Source: Aestuariispira ectoiniformans (GTDB lineage: Bacteria > Pseudomonadota > Alphaproteobacteria > UBA8366 > Aestuariispiraceae). From it: DNA of 64,000 bases. The DNA lies in assembly GCF_025136295.1 (NCBI RefSeq), contig NZ_CP062788.1:4047588-4111587 (forward strand), in the 5' to 3' direction. Under the pieces are notes generated by a model, which made no database searches, was not told the DNA's origin, and saw only the letters and a list, made by a program, of their open reading frames with translations. Positions 8,980 through 17,440 of the stretch are shown here, one piece after another. The position numbers and the translations under genes were made by a program. The first letter of the stretch is position 1. Each line of letters begins with the position of its first letter.

Positions 8980-9014
8980 CAGTTTTATCCCTCACTAAAT
9001 CTCCGTTAGTACAA

Positions 9015-9040
9015 AAATAGACAGACTGGTCTGTCTATTT
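9015..9040. promoter_or_regulatory. Perfect palindrome, probable TetR-family operator for the HPP operon
   Basis: AAATAGACAGAC (9015-9026) and GTCTGTCTATTT (9029-9040) are exact inverted repeats separated by TG. It starts 36 bases upstream of the HPP start codon. The core TAGAC…GTCTA resembles operators of NemR-like TetR regulators. The adjacent tetR gene is the obvious candidate regulator. Confidence 0.75.
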
Positions 9041-9120
9041 CAAGATAAAATTTTTCCACCTCGCTTTGCGACTGCATCAAGTGGCACAAACTGGTCTTTT
9101 CGCGCCCCCGGGTTTATACA

Positions 9121-9133
9121 GAACAGTCTGTTC
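9121..9133. promoter_or_regulatory. Second, shorter palindrome in front of tetR
   Basis: GAACAG-T-CTGTTC is a 13-bp odd-centred palindrome ending 17 bases before the tetR start codon. It shares the ACAG/CTGT core with the operator at 9015-9040 and may mediate autoregulation. It is weaker and inferred from position. Confidence 0.45.
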
Positions 9134-9150
9134 AATCGGATGAGAGCATC

Positions 9151-9717
<567 letters not shown>

Positions 9718-9756
9718 CGAACGTTTCCGGGATATTCACCGGGCATTCGCACGATG

Positions 9757-9905
9757 CACAAAAAAAACCGGAAGCAAAAGCTTCCGGCAAGTTGAACAGG
9801 GAGGCTTCACGTCTGGGAGACGTATGATCCGGAGCAACGCACAATCGGCAGGGAGCCGCAGCGTCACCCCAGTGTTGTTGCAACGCAACAACTGAAGCAC
9901 GTGTT
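9757..9905 (-). ncRNA. Putative trans-acting small RNA, copy 1 (anti-SD loops)
   Basis: On the minus strand this segment folds into four local hairpins: GTTGTTGC-GTT-GCAACAAC (9874-9892), CGGC-TCCCT-GCCG (9846-9858), ACGTC-TCCCA-GACGT (9809-9823), and a terminator CCGGAAGC-TTTT-GCTTCCGG followed by eight T (9760-9787). Between the last two lies an unpaired GCCTCCCTG. The UCCC loops and CCUCCC are complementary to Shine-Dalgarno sequences, the design known from alphaproteobacterial anti-SD small RNAs. A homologous copy lies at 11949-12099. The 1-base length difference between the copies argues against coding. The 5' end is estimated; a conserved CATAAC element near 9903 could be a -10. Confidence 0.72.
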
Positions 9906-9954
9906 ATGTATGACTTTCCCTCGGCACATGCCAGAGCTAAAAAATCAACCGTCG

Positions 9955-9971
9955 TATGCAATTCTTGCATA
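9955..9971. promoter_or_regulatory. Conserved palindrome upstream of small RNA copy 1
   Basis: TATGCA-N5-TGCATA is an inverted repeat 63 bases upstream of the first hairpin of the small RNA. The same palindrome with a different 5-base spacer lies at the equivalent place before copy 2 (12148-12166), so it looks like a shared regulator site. Confidence 0.55.
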
Positions 9972-10212
9972 ACTCATCCGACGCGATGATGCCGTGGATT
10001 GCCCGCCTATATTCTTAAGGAACATTTTCTCAAAAAAACGATTGTGAAGTCCTGCGCTGCAAGTCCGTTCTCCTCGAATGACAAGGCAATGTCCGGTTTT
10101 GTAAATCTTTGACAAAGGGTGCCGAAAGCAAGGCTATTTGCGTGCACAGCCCCCTCCCTCCACGCTAGCGTAACAGGCAAGAAACAAGAAACATTTGAGC
10201 ACAGGTGAGGGA

Positions 10213-11937
10213 ATGTTCGACCAGACAGTAAAGACGCATGGCACCTCTGAAGAGATACCCCTGAACGAAGCACGTCGCGATGCCTATCGGCAACGCCGGG
10301 AACTATTGACCCTCTCGGATGCTTTGGCAGGAGAAATGGACGGCACCGTTGCGAATGTCCAGGCAGGCGGGGAGCAGACAAAGCAGATTGTCGGCGATAT
10401 GCGTCAGGCGATTTCAGACGTCCACCGGCTCGTCGCCTCCCTGGAAGAAGACGCATCCACCACAGCGGCAGATGCAGAACGCGTTGCCAATACGGTCTCG
10501 GAATTGACCGGATCGTCCCGGATGATCTCCGAAAAGCTGAACCAGACCCTGGAGCGCACCCGAACCGTCGTGGATAAGATGGAAGAAGCCTCCAATGTTA
10601 TTCAGAAACTGTCACAGACCTCAAGCCGTATCGGCGACATCGTAAAGCTCATTCAGGATATCGCCAATCAGACCAACCTGCTGGCGCTGAATGCAACGAT
10701 TGAGGCCGCCCGGGCAGGCGAGGCCGGGCGCGGTTTTGCTGTCGTCGCCAACGAGGTCAAAGCCCTGGCCGGACAAACGGCGGACGCGACCAAGGAAATC
10801 GCCGACCACATTACCCAGACGCAGGAAGTAACCGATTCCGTCGTGGCCGCCATCACGGAAATCGGGGATGCGGTCGAAGGCGTTCGCGCCAATACCGATG
10901 AAATGGTGGGCCTCGTCCAAAACCAGCACGGCGCCATTGAAAGCATCGGCAACACGACGACAGAAACCGTTGCCGTGGCAAGCGGCCTGACGCGATCGGT
11001 CGCCCAGGTATCCGAACGCGCAACCATCGCAGAAGACCTCAGCACCACCCAGGAAGGCACGGTCGAAAACATGGTTGGAAATATCGCCGACCTGGGCAAT
11101 CGCCTGCGTGTTGCGATTGAGGCCACCCGCAGCAGACAGGGCGACACCAAAGTCGACATCCCCTATGGATTAACCGCATCCATTTTGGTGGACGAGCAAC
11201 GTCATCCCTGCCAGTTACAGGACATGACGCTCGATGGCGCGGCTATTGTCGGTCTCTCGCATGATCACCTGTCGGACGCCTCCACGGTTACAGTTGATGT
11301 GCACGCCCTCGGTCAGTTGCGCGGACAGCTTATCCCTCAGGACGGCTCCTCTCTCAGGATCAACTTCAACCGCGATGACCGCAATAAGATCCAACAATTC
11401 GCAGAGCTGTATATTGGACCAGACCAGCCGATCATCGCCATCGGCATGAAAACGGCCCAAGCGATTCAGACCCGTTTCCAGGAGGCAGTCGGTCAAGGGG
11501 AGATCACCCTGCAGGACCTCTTCGACGAGGACTATCAACCGGTCGGCGGAACCGAACCCGTGCAGCATCTGACGCGGTTCACAAAGTTTGCCGATGCCGA
11601 ACTGCCCGGTTTTCAGGAACCCGTTCTCGATGCTCATGACGCCATCGTCTTTTGCGCCGCAGTGGATCGCACGGGTTACCTGCCCACCCATAACCTGAAA
11701 TATAGCCATCCCCAACGCCCGGACGATCCCACCTGGAACGCGGCCAACTGCCGGAACCACCGCATCTTCCGCGATCGCACAGGACTGGCCGCGGGCCAAA
11801 ATGAAAAACCCTTCCTGGTACAGTCCTATTTACGCGATATGGGCGGGGGACAATTCGTCCTCATGAAGGACCTGTCCCTCCCCATAACCGTCAGCGGCCG
11901 TCATTGGGGAGGGTTGCGGGTCGGGTACAATCTGTAG
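10213..11937 (+). CDS. Soluble methyl-accepting chemotaxis-type receptor with PilZ-like and C-terminal sensory region
   Basis: The 574-residue protein has no membrane segment. Residues about 25-310 form the long coiled-coil signalling domain, with the hairpin-tip motif [21 protein letters not shown] and VANEVKALA that contact CheA/CheW. After it comes a PilZ-like barrel (about 320-410) with DMTLDGAA in place of the D/NxSxxG motif and no clear RxxxR. The last 130 residues ([14 protein letters not shown]… and [14 protein letters not shown]) match a C-terminal module common to alphaproteobacterial cytoplasmic receptors. ATG 10213 follows GGTGAGG; a TTG 18 bases earlier is less likely. The gene is bracketed by two direct ~215-bp copies that encode the putative small RNAs. 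The signal sensed is unknown. Confidence 0.85.
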   Translation: MFDQTVKTHGTSEEIPLNEARRDAYRQRRELLTLSDALAGEMDGTVANVQAGGEQTKQIVGDMRQAISDVHRLVASLEEDASTTAADAERVANTVSELTGSSRMISEKLNQTLERTRTVVDKMEEASNVIQKLSQTSSRIGDIVKLIQDIANQTNLLALNATIEAARAGEAGRGFAVVANEVKALAGQTADATKEIADHITQTQEVTDSVVAAITEIGDAVEGVRANTDEMVGLVQNQHGAIESIGNTTTETVAVASGLTRSVAQVSERATIAEDLSTTQEGTVENMVGNIADLGNRLRVAIEATRSRQGDTKVDIPYGLTASILVDEQRHPCQLQDMTLDGAAIVGLSHDHLSDASTVTVDVHALGQLRGQLIPQDGSSLRINFNRDDRNKIQQFAELYIGPDQPIIAIGMKTAQAIQTRFQEAVGQGEITLQDLFDEDYQPVGGTEPVQHLTRFTKFADAELPGFQEPVLDAHDAIVFCAAVDRTGYLPTHNLKYSHPQRPDDPTWNAANCRNHRIFRDRTGLAAGQNEKPFLVQSYLRDMGGGQFVLMKDLSLPITVSGRHWGGLRVGYNL

Positions 11938-11948
11938 GGGCTGTGCAG

Positions 11949-12099
11949 GAAAAAAAATTGCCGGAAGCAAAGGCTTCCGGCAAGTTGAACAGGGAGGCTT
12001 CACGTCTGGGAGACGTATGTACCAAGGCGACAGCACAATCGGCGGGGAGCCGCAGCGTCGCCCCAGTGTTGTTGCAACGCAACAACTGAAGCACGGGTT
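11949..12099 (-). ncRNA. Putative trans-acting small RNA, copy 2 (anti-SD loops)
   Basis: This is the homologue of the copy at 9757-9905, about 85 percent alike by eye. It keeps every structural element: GTTGTTGC-GTT-GCAACAAC (12068-12086), CGGC-TCCCC-GCCG (12040-12052), ACGTC-TCCCA-GACGT (12002-12016), the single-stranded GCCTCCCTG, and an 11-bp terminator stem (11958-11968 with 11973-11983) followed by eight T on the minus strand. Substitutions fall mainly in loops and linkers while stems persist. It converges with the receptor gene and ends about 12 bases past its stop codon. Confidence 0.72.
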
Positions 12100-12147
12100 A
12101 TGTATGATTTTAGCCCTGCACATGCCAGAGCCAATATCTCAACCGTC

Positions 12148-12166
12148 CTATGCATTTTTTGCATAG
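12148..12166. promoter_or_regulatory. Conserved palindrome upstream of small RNA copy 2
   Basis: CTATGCA-N5-TGCATAG, 62 bases upstream of the first hairpin of copy 2, matches the palindrome before copy 1 in arms and distance. An adjacent GACGGTTGA on the minus strand is also conserved between copies and may be part of the promoter. Confidence 0.55.
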
Positions 12167-12208
12167 CTCAATTTATAGTGAATTTTCAGCCAGTTAATAC
12201 GTCACAGG

Positions 12209-13108
12209 TCAGCTTTTCAGAGCCTTTATCAGCTTGATAATTGCAGAGTGATCCAGGTCTCCCCACCCGGTTGCAACCATTTCGTCCCACAACTGCCTGT
12301 TTTTCGCCAGACCCGGCAGAGACAATCCGACGGTATCTGCCAGAGCAAGCGCCTGCATGACGTCCTTACGTTGCACGCTTACGCGCCCGCCCGGCTCGAA
12401 TGTCTCATCAATCATCCGTTTGCCATGCAATTCGAGAATACGACTGTCGGCAAAGCCTCCGGTCAGGGCCTCCCGGACCCTCGCCGGGTCGGCGCCAGCG
12501 GCCTCGGCAAGGCTCAAAGCCTCCGCCACGGCATCCAGCGTCATGCCGACAATCATCTGATTGGCCGTCTTGGCAATCTGCCCGGCTCCGATATCGCCGA
12601 CATGGGTGAAACGCTGCCCCAGCACGGAGAAAATCGGGGCCAGACGTTTGATCCCCTCGGTGGAGCCGCCGGCCATTATACTCAAAGAGGCCTGTTCCGC
12701 CCCAAGCTGACCACCGGATACGGGAGCATCCACATAACTCCCACCTTGTGCAGCGACCATGGCTGCCAACTCACGGGTATCGGTAACCTGCGTCGTTCCC
12801 ATGTCGATGACAGTCTTGCCGGTCAGGTCTCCCGCCAACAAGCCATCCTCACCGGTAATCACCGCACGCACGGCCGCCGTATCCGTTACCATCACAATGA
12901 TTGCTGCCCCGGCAGGCAGGGCATCCGCCAGCGCCTTGGGCGACGATGCCCCCTGCATTCCTTCCGCAGCCAGGGCCTGAACCACGGCATCGCGGCGGCT
13001 GGTCACGGTCATGGCGGCACCGGCCCGATGAAGGTTACGCGCCATCGGCACCCCCATCAGGCCAAGACCGATCAGGCCGACGGCCCAGCCATCCAGACGA
13101 ACAGTCAT
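12209..13108 (-). CDS. NAD(P)-dependent beta-hydroxyacid dehydrogenase (3-hydroxyisobutyrate dehydrogenase family)
   Basis: The 299-residue protein starts with a Rossmann fingerprint GLIGLGLMGVPMARNL, followed by YVDAPVSGGQLGAEQASLSIMAGG, the substrate-binding signature of the family, and GAGQIAKTANQMIVG with the catalytic lysine. Family members oxidise 3-hydroxyisobutyrate, reduce tartronate semialdehyde, or act on related acids; the sequence alone does not decide which. It lies 7 bases downstream of the TerB-like gene on the same strand, so the two probably share a transcript. Confidence 0.9.
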   Translation of the reverse strand: MTVRLDGWAVGLIGLGLMGVPMARNLHRAGAAMTVTSRRDAVVQALAAEGMQGASSPKALADALPAGAAIIVMVTDTAAVRAVITGEDGLLAGDLTGKTVIDMGTTQVTDTRELAAMVAAQGGSYVDAPVSGGQLGAEQASLSIMAGGSTEGIKRLAPIFSVLGQRFTHVGDIGAGQIAKTANQMIVGMTLDAVAEALSLAEAAGADPARVREALTGGFADSRILELHGKRMIDETFEPGGRVSVQRKDVMQALALADTVGLSLPGLAKNRQLWDEMVATGWGDLDHSAIIKLIKALKS

Positions 13109-13115
13109 TGCAGAA

Positions 13116-13520
13116 TTAGCCGCGCGCGTAACGGGCGCGTGCGCCGCGTTCGATCCCTGCGGCGATCAGACGATCGATATCCATCTTGTGCCGGATCATC
13201 ATGAGCAGACGCAGCTCTTCCTGGGCGGCATGCAAGTCAGCCGCAGCAACCTCGACCGCGAGTGCATAAGCCGTCTCACGTAGATTGAGCGGCAGGCTTT
13301 CACGCACCAGATCCAGAACGTGGTCAAAGCCGTCCTCATCCATCAGAAGCTCTGCACATTTGCCTGCATCTTTGGGAAGGTCTTCCTCATCATAGGCATC
13401 GAAGACCGGCAGGACGGAGACAATCTCGCGCATTTTCATCAATTCGGCATCGGTCATGTCATTGTCGGCAGCCGATGTAACGACCATACAATAAACCAGG
13501 GCCTGGTGCTTGGTGAGCAT
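13116..13520 (-). CDS. TerB-like (tellurite resistance-type) helical protein
   Basis: The 134-residue all-helical protein resembles the TerB/DjlA-N group: VYCMVVTSAADNDMTDAELMKMREIVSVLPVF has the conserved acidic pair that binds metal in TerB-fold proteins. Its role is unknown; members have been linked to stress response and membrane-associated processes. ATG 13520 follows AGAGGTTTT and is preferred over a start at 13583. It is the first gene of a likely operon with the beta-hydroxyacid dehydrogenase. Confidence 0.8.
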   Translation of the reverse strand: MLTKHQALVYCMVVTSAADNDMTDAELMKMREIVSVLPVFDAYDEEDLPKDAGKCAELLMDEDGFDHVLDLVRESLPLNLRETAYALAVEVAAADLHAAQEELRLLMMIRHKMDIDRLIAAGIERGARARYARG

Positions 13521-13687
13521 AAAACCTCTCTTCGCGTTAAGTCGATCAAACGCCTTACAAAATAGGAAGACAACAAACAGCATACCAGACCTGCCACAAA
13601 GAAATCATCATTCTCTCGACAAGATCGCATCTGCCGTTTACGGTCCCGCCTTCAAACAGGGTCATTTTCACTACAGGGACATATGGC

Positions 13688-14626
13688 ATGCATGCGTTGT
13701 TCAACGTTGCAATTCCCGTTTTCGCAATTCTGGCAACAGGCTATCTGTGCGGGCGGTTCAAGGTTCTGGGACAGGACAGCACCGCCGCGTTGAACGGGTT
13801 TGTCTATTATGTCGCACTGCCTGCCCTGTTCTTCATCTCCATGGCCCGCACACCGCTGACAGACGCCTTCAACCTGCCCTACATCGCGGTGTTGCTGGGC
13901 GGCCAACTGGCAACTTTCGGCTTTGCCATTCTGGTTGCGACCTTCGTCTTTCCCGGCCGTCTGGGTGAGCTTGGCCAACACAGCCTTGCCTCTGTCTTTT
14001 CCAACACGGGCTATATGGGTATCCCGCTTCTGATCACGGCTTTCGGTGACGACGGGGCCCTGCCCGCGATTATCGGAACAATCATCAACGGTGCCGTGGT
14101 CATGCCTTTCGGCATGGCGATCCTGGAACTCGACCGCAGCGCATCCAGCCATCCATTGGACGCGGTCAAGGATGTATTGAAAGGCGTCTTCAAAAGCCCG
14201 CTCGTCTTGTCTGCTATCGCCGGGCTGCTGGCATCCGGAATCAATGTTCCAATCCCCTCGCCCATCGAAACCTTCTGCGATCTTCTGGGGGCCGCTGCCG
14301 GACCAAGCGCACTTTTCGCCATGGGTCTGTTCCTGGTCAGCGGACGCCTGCGGCAGGGCCTGCCGGAAGTGGCCTGGGTCAGCTTCATCAAACTGGTGAT
14401 CCACCCGGCCGTCACCTTCCTGATGGCGGTCTATCTGTTTGACCTGTCCACCCTGAACACGGCCTCCGCGATCATCCTTGCGGCCCTTCCCACGGGCGGC
14501 CTGGTCTTCATCCTGGCACAGCAGTTCAATGTCTATGTTGAACGGTCTGCGACCGTCATCCTGGTAACGACCGTGGCAAGCCTGCTGACGGTTTCCGCCG
14601 TTCTGGCCTATTACGTGCCGGGCTGA
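13688..14626 (+). CDS. AEC-family (auxin efflux carrier-like) transporter
   Basis: This 312-residue membrane protein shows about ten hydrophobic helices in the two five-helix halves typical of the AEC family, with FAILATGYLCGRF and LNGFVYYVALPALFF near the N terminus and SVFSNTGYMGIPLL as the conserved N/G-x-G motif. Bacterial members export or import small organic acids such as malate or malonate. The substrate is not predictable here. Its 3' end overlaps the converging helicase gene by 16 bases. Confidence 0.9.
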   Translation: MHALFNVAIPVFAILATGYLCGRFKVLGQDSTAALNGFVYYVALPALFFISMARTPLTDAFNLPYIAVLLGGQLATFGFAILVATFVFPGRLGELGQHSLASVFSNTGYMGIPLLITAFGDDGALPAIIGTIINGAVVMPFGMAILELDRSASSHPLDAVKDVLKGVFKSPLVLSAIAGLLASGINVPIPSPIETFCDLLGAAAGPSALFAMGLFLVSGRLRQGLPEVAWVSFIKLVIHPAVTFLMAVYLFDLSTLNTASAIILAALPTGGLVFILAQQFNVYVERSATVILVTTVASLLTVSAVLAYYVPG

Positions 14627-17388
14627 TCCGCCTCTTCAGCGAAAAACGCCCGCGTTGCGGCAACCGCCTCCGCCAGCCCCACACGCTGTACCTCCACCCC
14701 TTCCGGGAATGCCCGGCCAAGACGGCTGGGCATCATGGGGTCCAGCATCACAAAGACGCCGCGATCATTCTTGCGGCGCACAAGCCTGCCGAACGCCTGT
14801 TTCAGCTTCAGGCGGATCAGCACATCGTCGTAGTAGCCCTTGCCGAAACGATCGCGCCGCGCGCGGTGCAGGATCGTCCGACGCGGCCAAGGCACACGGT
14901 CAAAGACAATCATACGCAGCGAATTACCGGGCACATCTACGCCGTCACGCACCGCATCCGTGCCCAAAAGGCAGGAATTCTCCTCCGCCCGGAAAATGTC
15001 GATCAGCGTTGGCAGGTTCCAGGCATCCACATGCTGGGCATAAAGCGGCAAACCTGCCTCGTCCATGCGCCCGGCGATCCGCCGATGCACCTCACGCAGG
15101 CGGCTGATTGCCGTGAACAGGCCCAGCGCCCCCCCATGGGAGGCAAGCATCAGTTCCCGATAGGCCGCTGCAACCTGATCCAGATCGTCCTTGCGAACAT
15201 CGGTCACCACATAGACGCGTGTCTGCTTTGGATAGTCGAACGGTGACGGCACCCGTGCGCGTACAGCGGGCGCCAACAGGTGGGCCGCACCGGTACGAAA
15301 CTCCGCCGCCCTCCAGTCCTTTTCAACATCCCCCGACCCGTCGGTCAGGGTCGCAGAGGTCACCAGCACCCCTTGGGCACAATCGGCCATGGTGTCCGCG
15401 AACGGCATGGTCGGATCAACCCAATGGCGGAGATAACCGACATCCAGCTCCCGCCCGTCATAGCGTTCCATGCCAAACCAGTCGACAAACAGTTTTTGCG
15501 GCTCTTCCTTGAAGGCCCTCAGCATATCCCGCCAGGCAGCGATGGTTACCTTGCAGCGGAATTCGAGCGAGCGACAGATGATGTCGATCCTTGAGCGCAC
15601 CCCGCTGTCCAGGCTGTCTGCCTCATCATCCAGACGCTTTAACAATGCGACCTGCAACCGTCCGGCGGGTTCCTGCATGGCACCAAGGGCGTCAAAGAGG
15701 TCATCCGCCGCCGATAGCAGGTCTTCGGGCAGGTCGGTCACGTCCACCTCAAGACCATAAGGCCCATCAATTCCGGTTGCCCGGTTCAAAATCACTGTGC
15801 GGACGGCGGCCAAAAAGGCCTCGCCGGGGCCGCTGGGCCGGTTATCGGCCAGACGTTGCCGCCAGCCTTCCCCCGCCAGGGCGGTTGCCGCCTGCAGCAA
15901 TTCCTCCAGCGCCGTCACCGCATCTTCGCTGCCGCCAAGCAAATCTTCACAGCGCGCCTTCAGGCCCCGCGCGCGCCCCTTGGCACGGGTATCATGGCCA
16001 CGCAGCCACCGCCGCAGCTCCCACATTTCAACGCCGGTGATATGCGCGGAAAAGGCGCTATCCGCCGCATCGAAAACATGATGCCCCTCGTCAAAGACCA
16101 ATCGCGCAGCCCGTTCACCGCCACCCAGGCCGCCACGGGCAGCCTGGATCATAACCAGTGCATGGTTTGCGACCACCAGATCGGCCCGGCGCGCGCGCCG
16201 GACACTGTTTTCAACAAAACATCGGGTATAATGACTGCAGGCGGCATAGATGCATTCGCCGCGCCGGTCGCTCAGCCCGGTGGTATAGGGGATGCCGACC
16301 AGATCGGACAGCCATGACGGAAAGTCGCCGCCGCTCATATCGCCATCACGCGTATGGGCGATCCAGCGCGCCATCAGGCCAAGCGCCACCGCACGCCCCG
16401 GAATACCAACGCCCCGCACCGCATCTTCATAGTTCAGCAGGCAGAGATAATTCTCCCGCCCCTTGCGCAGCACGACTTTGTCCCGTTTGACCTTCGGATT
16501 CGGGTAAAGCCTGTCCAGTTCCTGATCAATCTGATGCTGCAGATTGCGGGTATAGGTGGAAAGCCAGACCGGCGCCTCGTTCATTTCCGCCCAAAGGCTC
16601 GCCGGGGCAATATAACCGAGGGTCTTGCCGACACCGGTCCCCGCCTCCGCCAATACGATATTCGGGCTGTCTTCCTGGACTGGGTTGGCAAAGGCCCCGG
16701 TCACAGCACTTGCATAATCCGCCTGTGACGGGCGCTCCTCAGCGCCACCGCCCAGAAGTTCAGCGAGACGGCGACGTGCCTCCTGTGCCTGAACAGGCTT
16801 GCTTCCCGGTGGCGGGGGCGGAGACTTTTCCTCCCATTCCGGTAGCTGTTTCCACACATCAAGTCCGGACGTCGCGGCGCGAATACCGTCATCCGGCTGT
16901 TCACCCAGCATACGCAGCAACAGCGCCCCCCAGGGCCAGCCGCCCTTGGCCATGCCCCAGAGCAGCCGCCGCATGTCCGGCGTTGCCTCCAACTGCGAAA
17001 ATTCACGCAACAGCTGCCCGGCAACGCGATACAGCGCCATCGGCTCTTCATTCAAGCTGTCAGGGCGCGCAATCCCGCAGGCATCAGCCAACCCTCTGGG
17101 CGTCGGCAGGCAGAACTGTGCCGGACGGACGAAGGCAAATAGCTCGAGAAGGTCATATCCGGGGAAAGGCGGCCGGTTGGCCCGGCGCGTGGTGGCCGGC
17201 ATATGGCAGACGATCGGCGGGGCCTCGGGCAGCAAATACTGCGCAGCGCCGCCAACTGGGCCATCGGACATTTCCCCATCGGGTGACAAGACCGCAAAGC
17301 GCGTCGTACTTGTCACCAGGATCGGAGCATCCGGCAACATAATGACCGTCTCTTCTACCATGCGCGCATCATAACCGCGCGCATCCAA
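14611..17388 (-). CDS. DinG/XPD-like ATP-dependent DNA helicase
   Basis: The 925-residue protein has a roughly 200-residue N-terminal extension, then helicase motif I AEAGTGVGKTLGYIAP, the cysteine cluster expected of the XPD-type iron-sulfur domain (CLLNYEDAV…GECIYAACSHYTRC), motif II DEGHHVFD (DEGH rather than DEAH), and C-terminal motifs GTDAVRDGVDVPG and LKLKQAFGRLVRR. Such enzymes unwind DNA 5'-3' and help remove R-loops or damaged structures. This extended form is typical of alphaproteobacteria. ATG 17388 is used, although in-frame ATGs at 17361 and 17340 exist and none has a strong ribosome-binding site. Confidence 0.9.
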   Translation of the reverse strand: MDARGYDARMVEETVIMLPDAPILVTSTTRFAVLSPDGEMSDGPVGGAAQYLLPEAPPIVCHMPATTRRANRPPFPGYDLLELFAFVRPAQFCLPTPRGLADACGIARPDSLNEEPMALYRVAGQLLREFSQLEATPDMRRLLWGMAKGGWPWGALLLRMLGEQPDDGIRAATSGLDVWKQLPEWEEKSPPPPPGSKPVQAQEARRRLAELLGGGAEERPSQADYASAVTGAFANPVQEDSPNIVLAEAGTGVGKTLGYIAPASLWAEMNEAPVWLSTYTRNLQHQIDQELDRLYPNPKVKRDKVVLRKGRENYLCLLNYEDAVRGVGIPGRAVALGLMARWIAHTRDGDMSGGDFPSWLSDLVGIPYTTGLSDRRGECIYAACSHYTRCFVENSVRRARRADLVVANHALVMIQAARGGLGGGERAARLVFDEGHHVFDAADSAFSAHITGVEMWELRRWLRGHDTRAKGRARGLKARCEDLLGGSEDAVTALEELLQAATALAGEGWRQRLADNRPSGPGEAFLAAVRTVILNRATGIDGPYGLEVDVTDLPEDLLSAADDLFDALGAMQEPAGRLQVALLKRLDDEADSLDSGVRSRIDIICRSLEFRCKVTIAAWRDMLRAFKEEPQKLFVDWFGMERYDGRELDVGYLRHWVDPTMPFADTMADCAQGVLVTSATLTDGSGDVEKDWRAAEFRTGAAHLLAPAVRARVPSPFDYPKQTRVYVVTDVRKDDLDQVAAAYRELMLASHGGALGLFTAISRLREVHRRIAGRMDEAGLPLYAQHVDAWNLPTLIDIFRAEENSCLLGTDAVRDGVDVPGNSLRMIVFDRVPWPRRTILHRARRDRFGKGYYDDVLIRLKLKQAFGRLVRRKNDRGVFVMLDPMMPSRLGRAFPEGVEVQRVGLAEAVAATRAFFAEEADQPGT

Positions 17389-17440
17389 TCGTCACGTCCA
17401 GAATTCACCTCTTGTTCGAATTTCTTGCGACTGGAATATG

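Noticed and set aside
9905-9960. Sigma-54 promoter for the small RNAs
   Set aside because: Copy 2 shows GG-N10-GC but copy 1 does not, so the spacing is not conserved.
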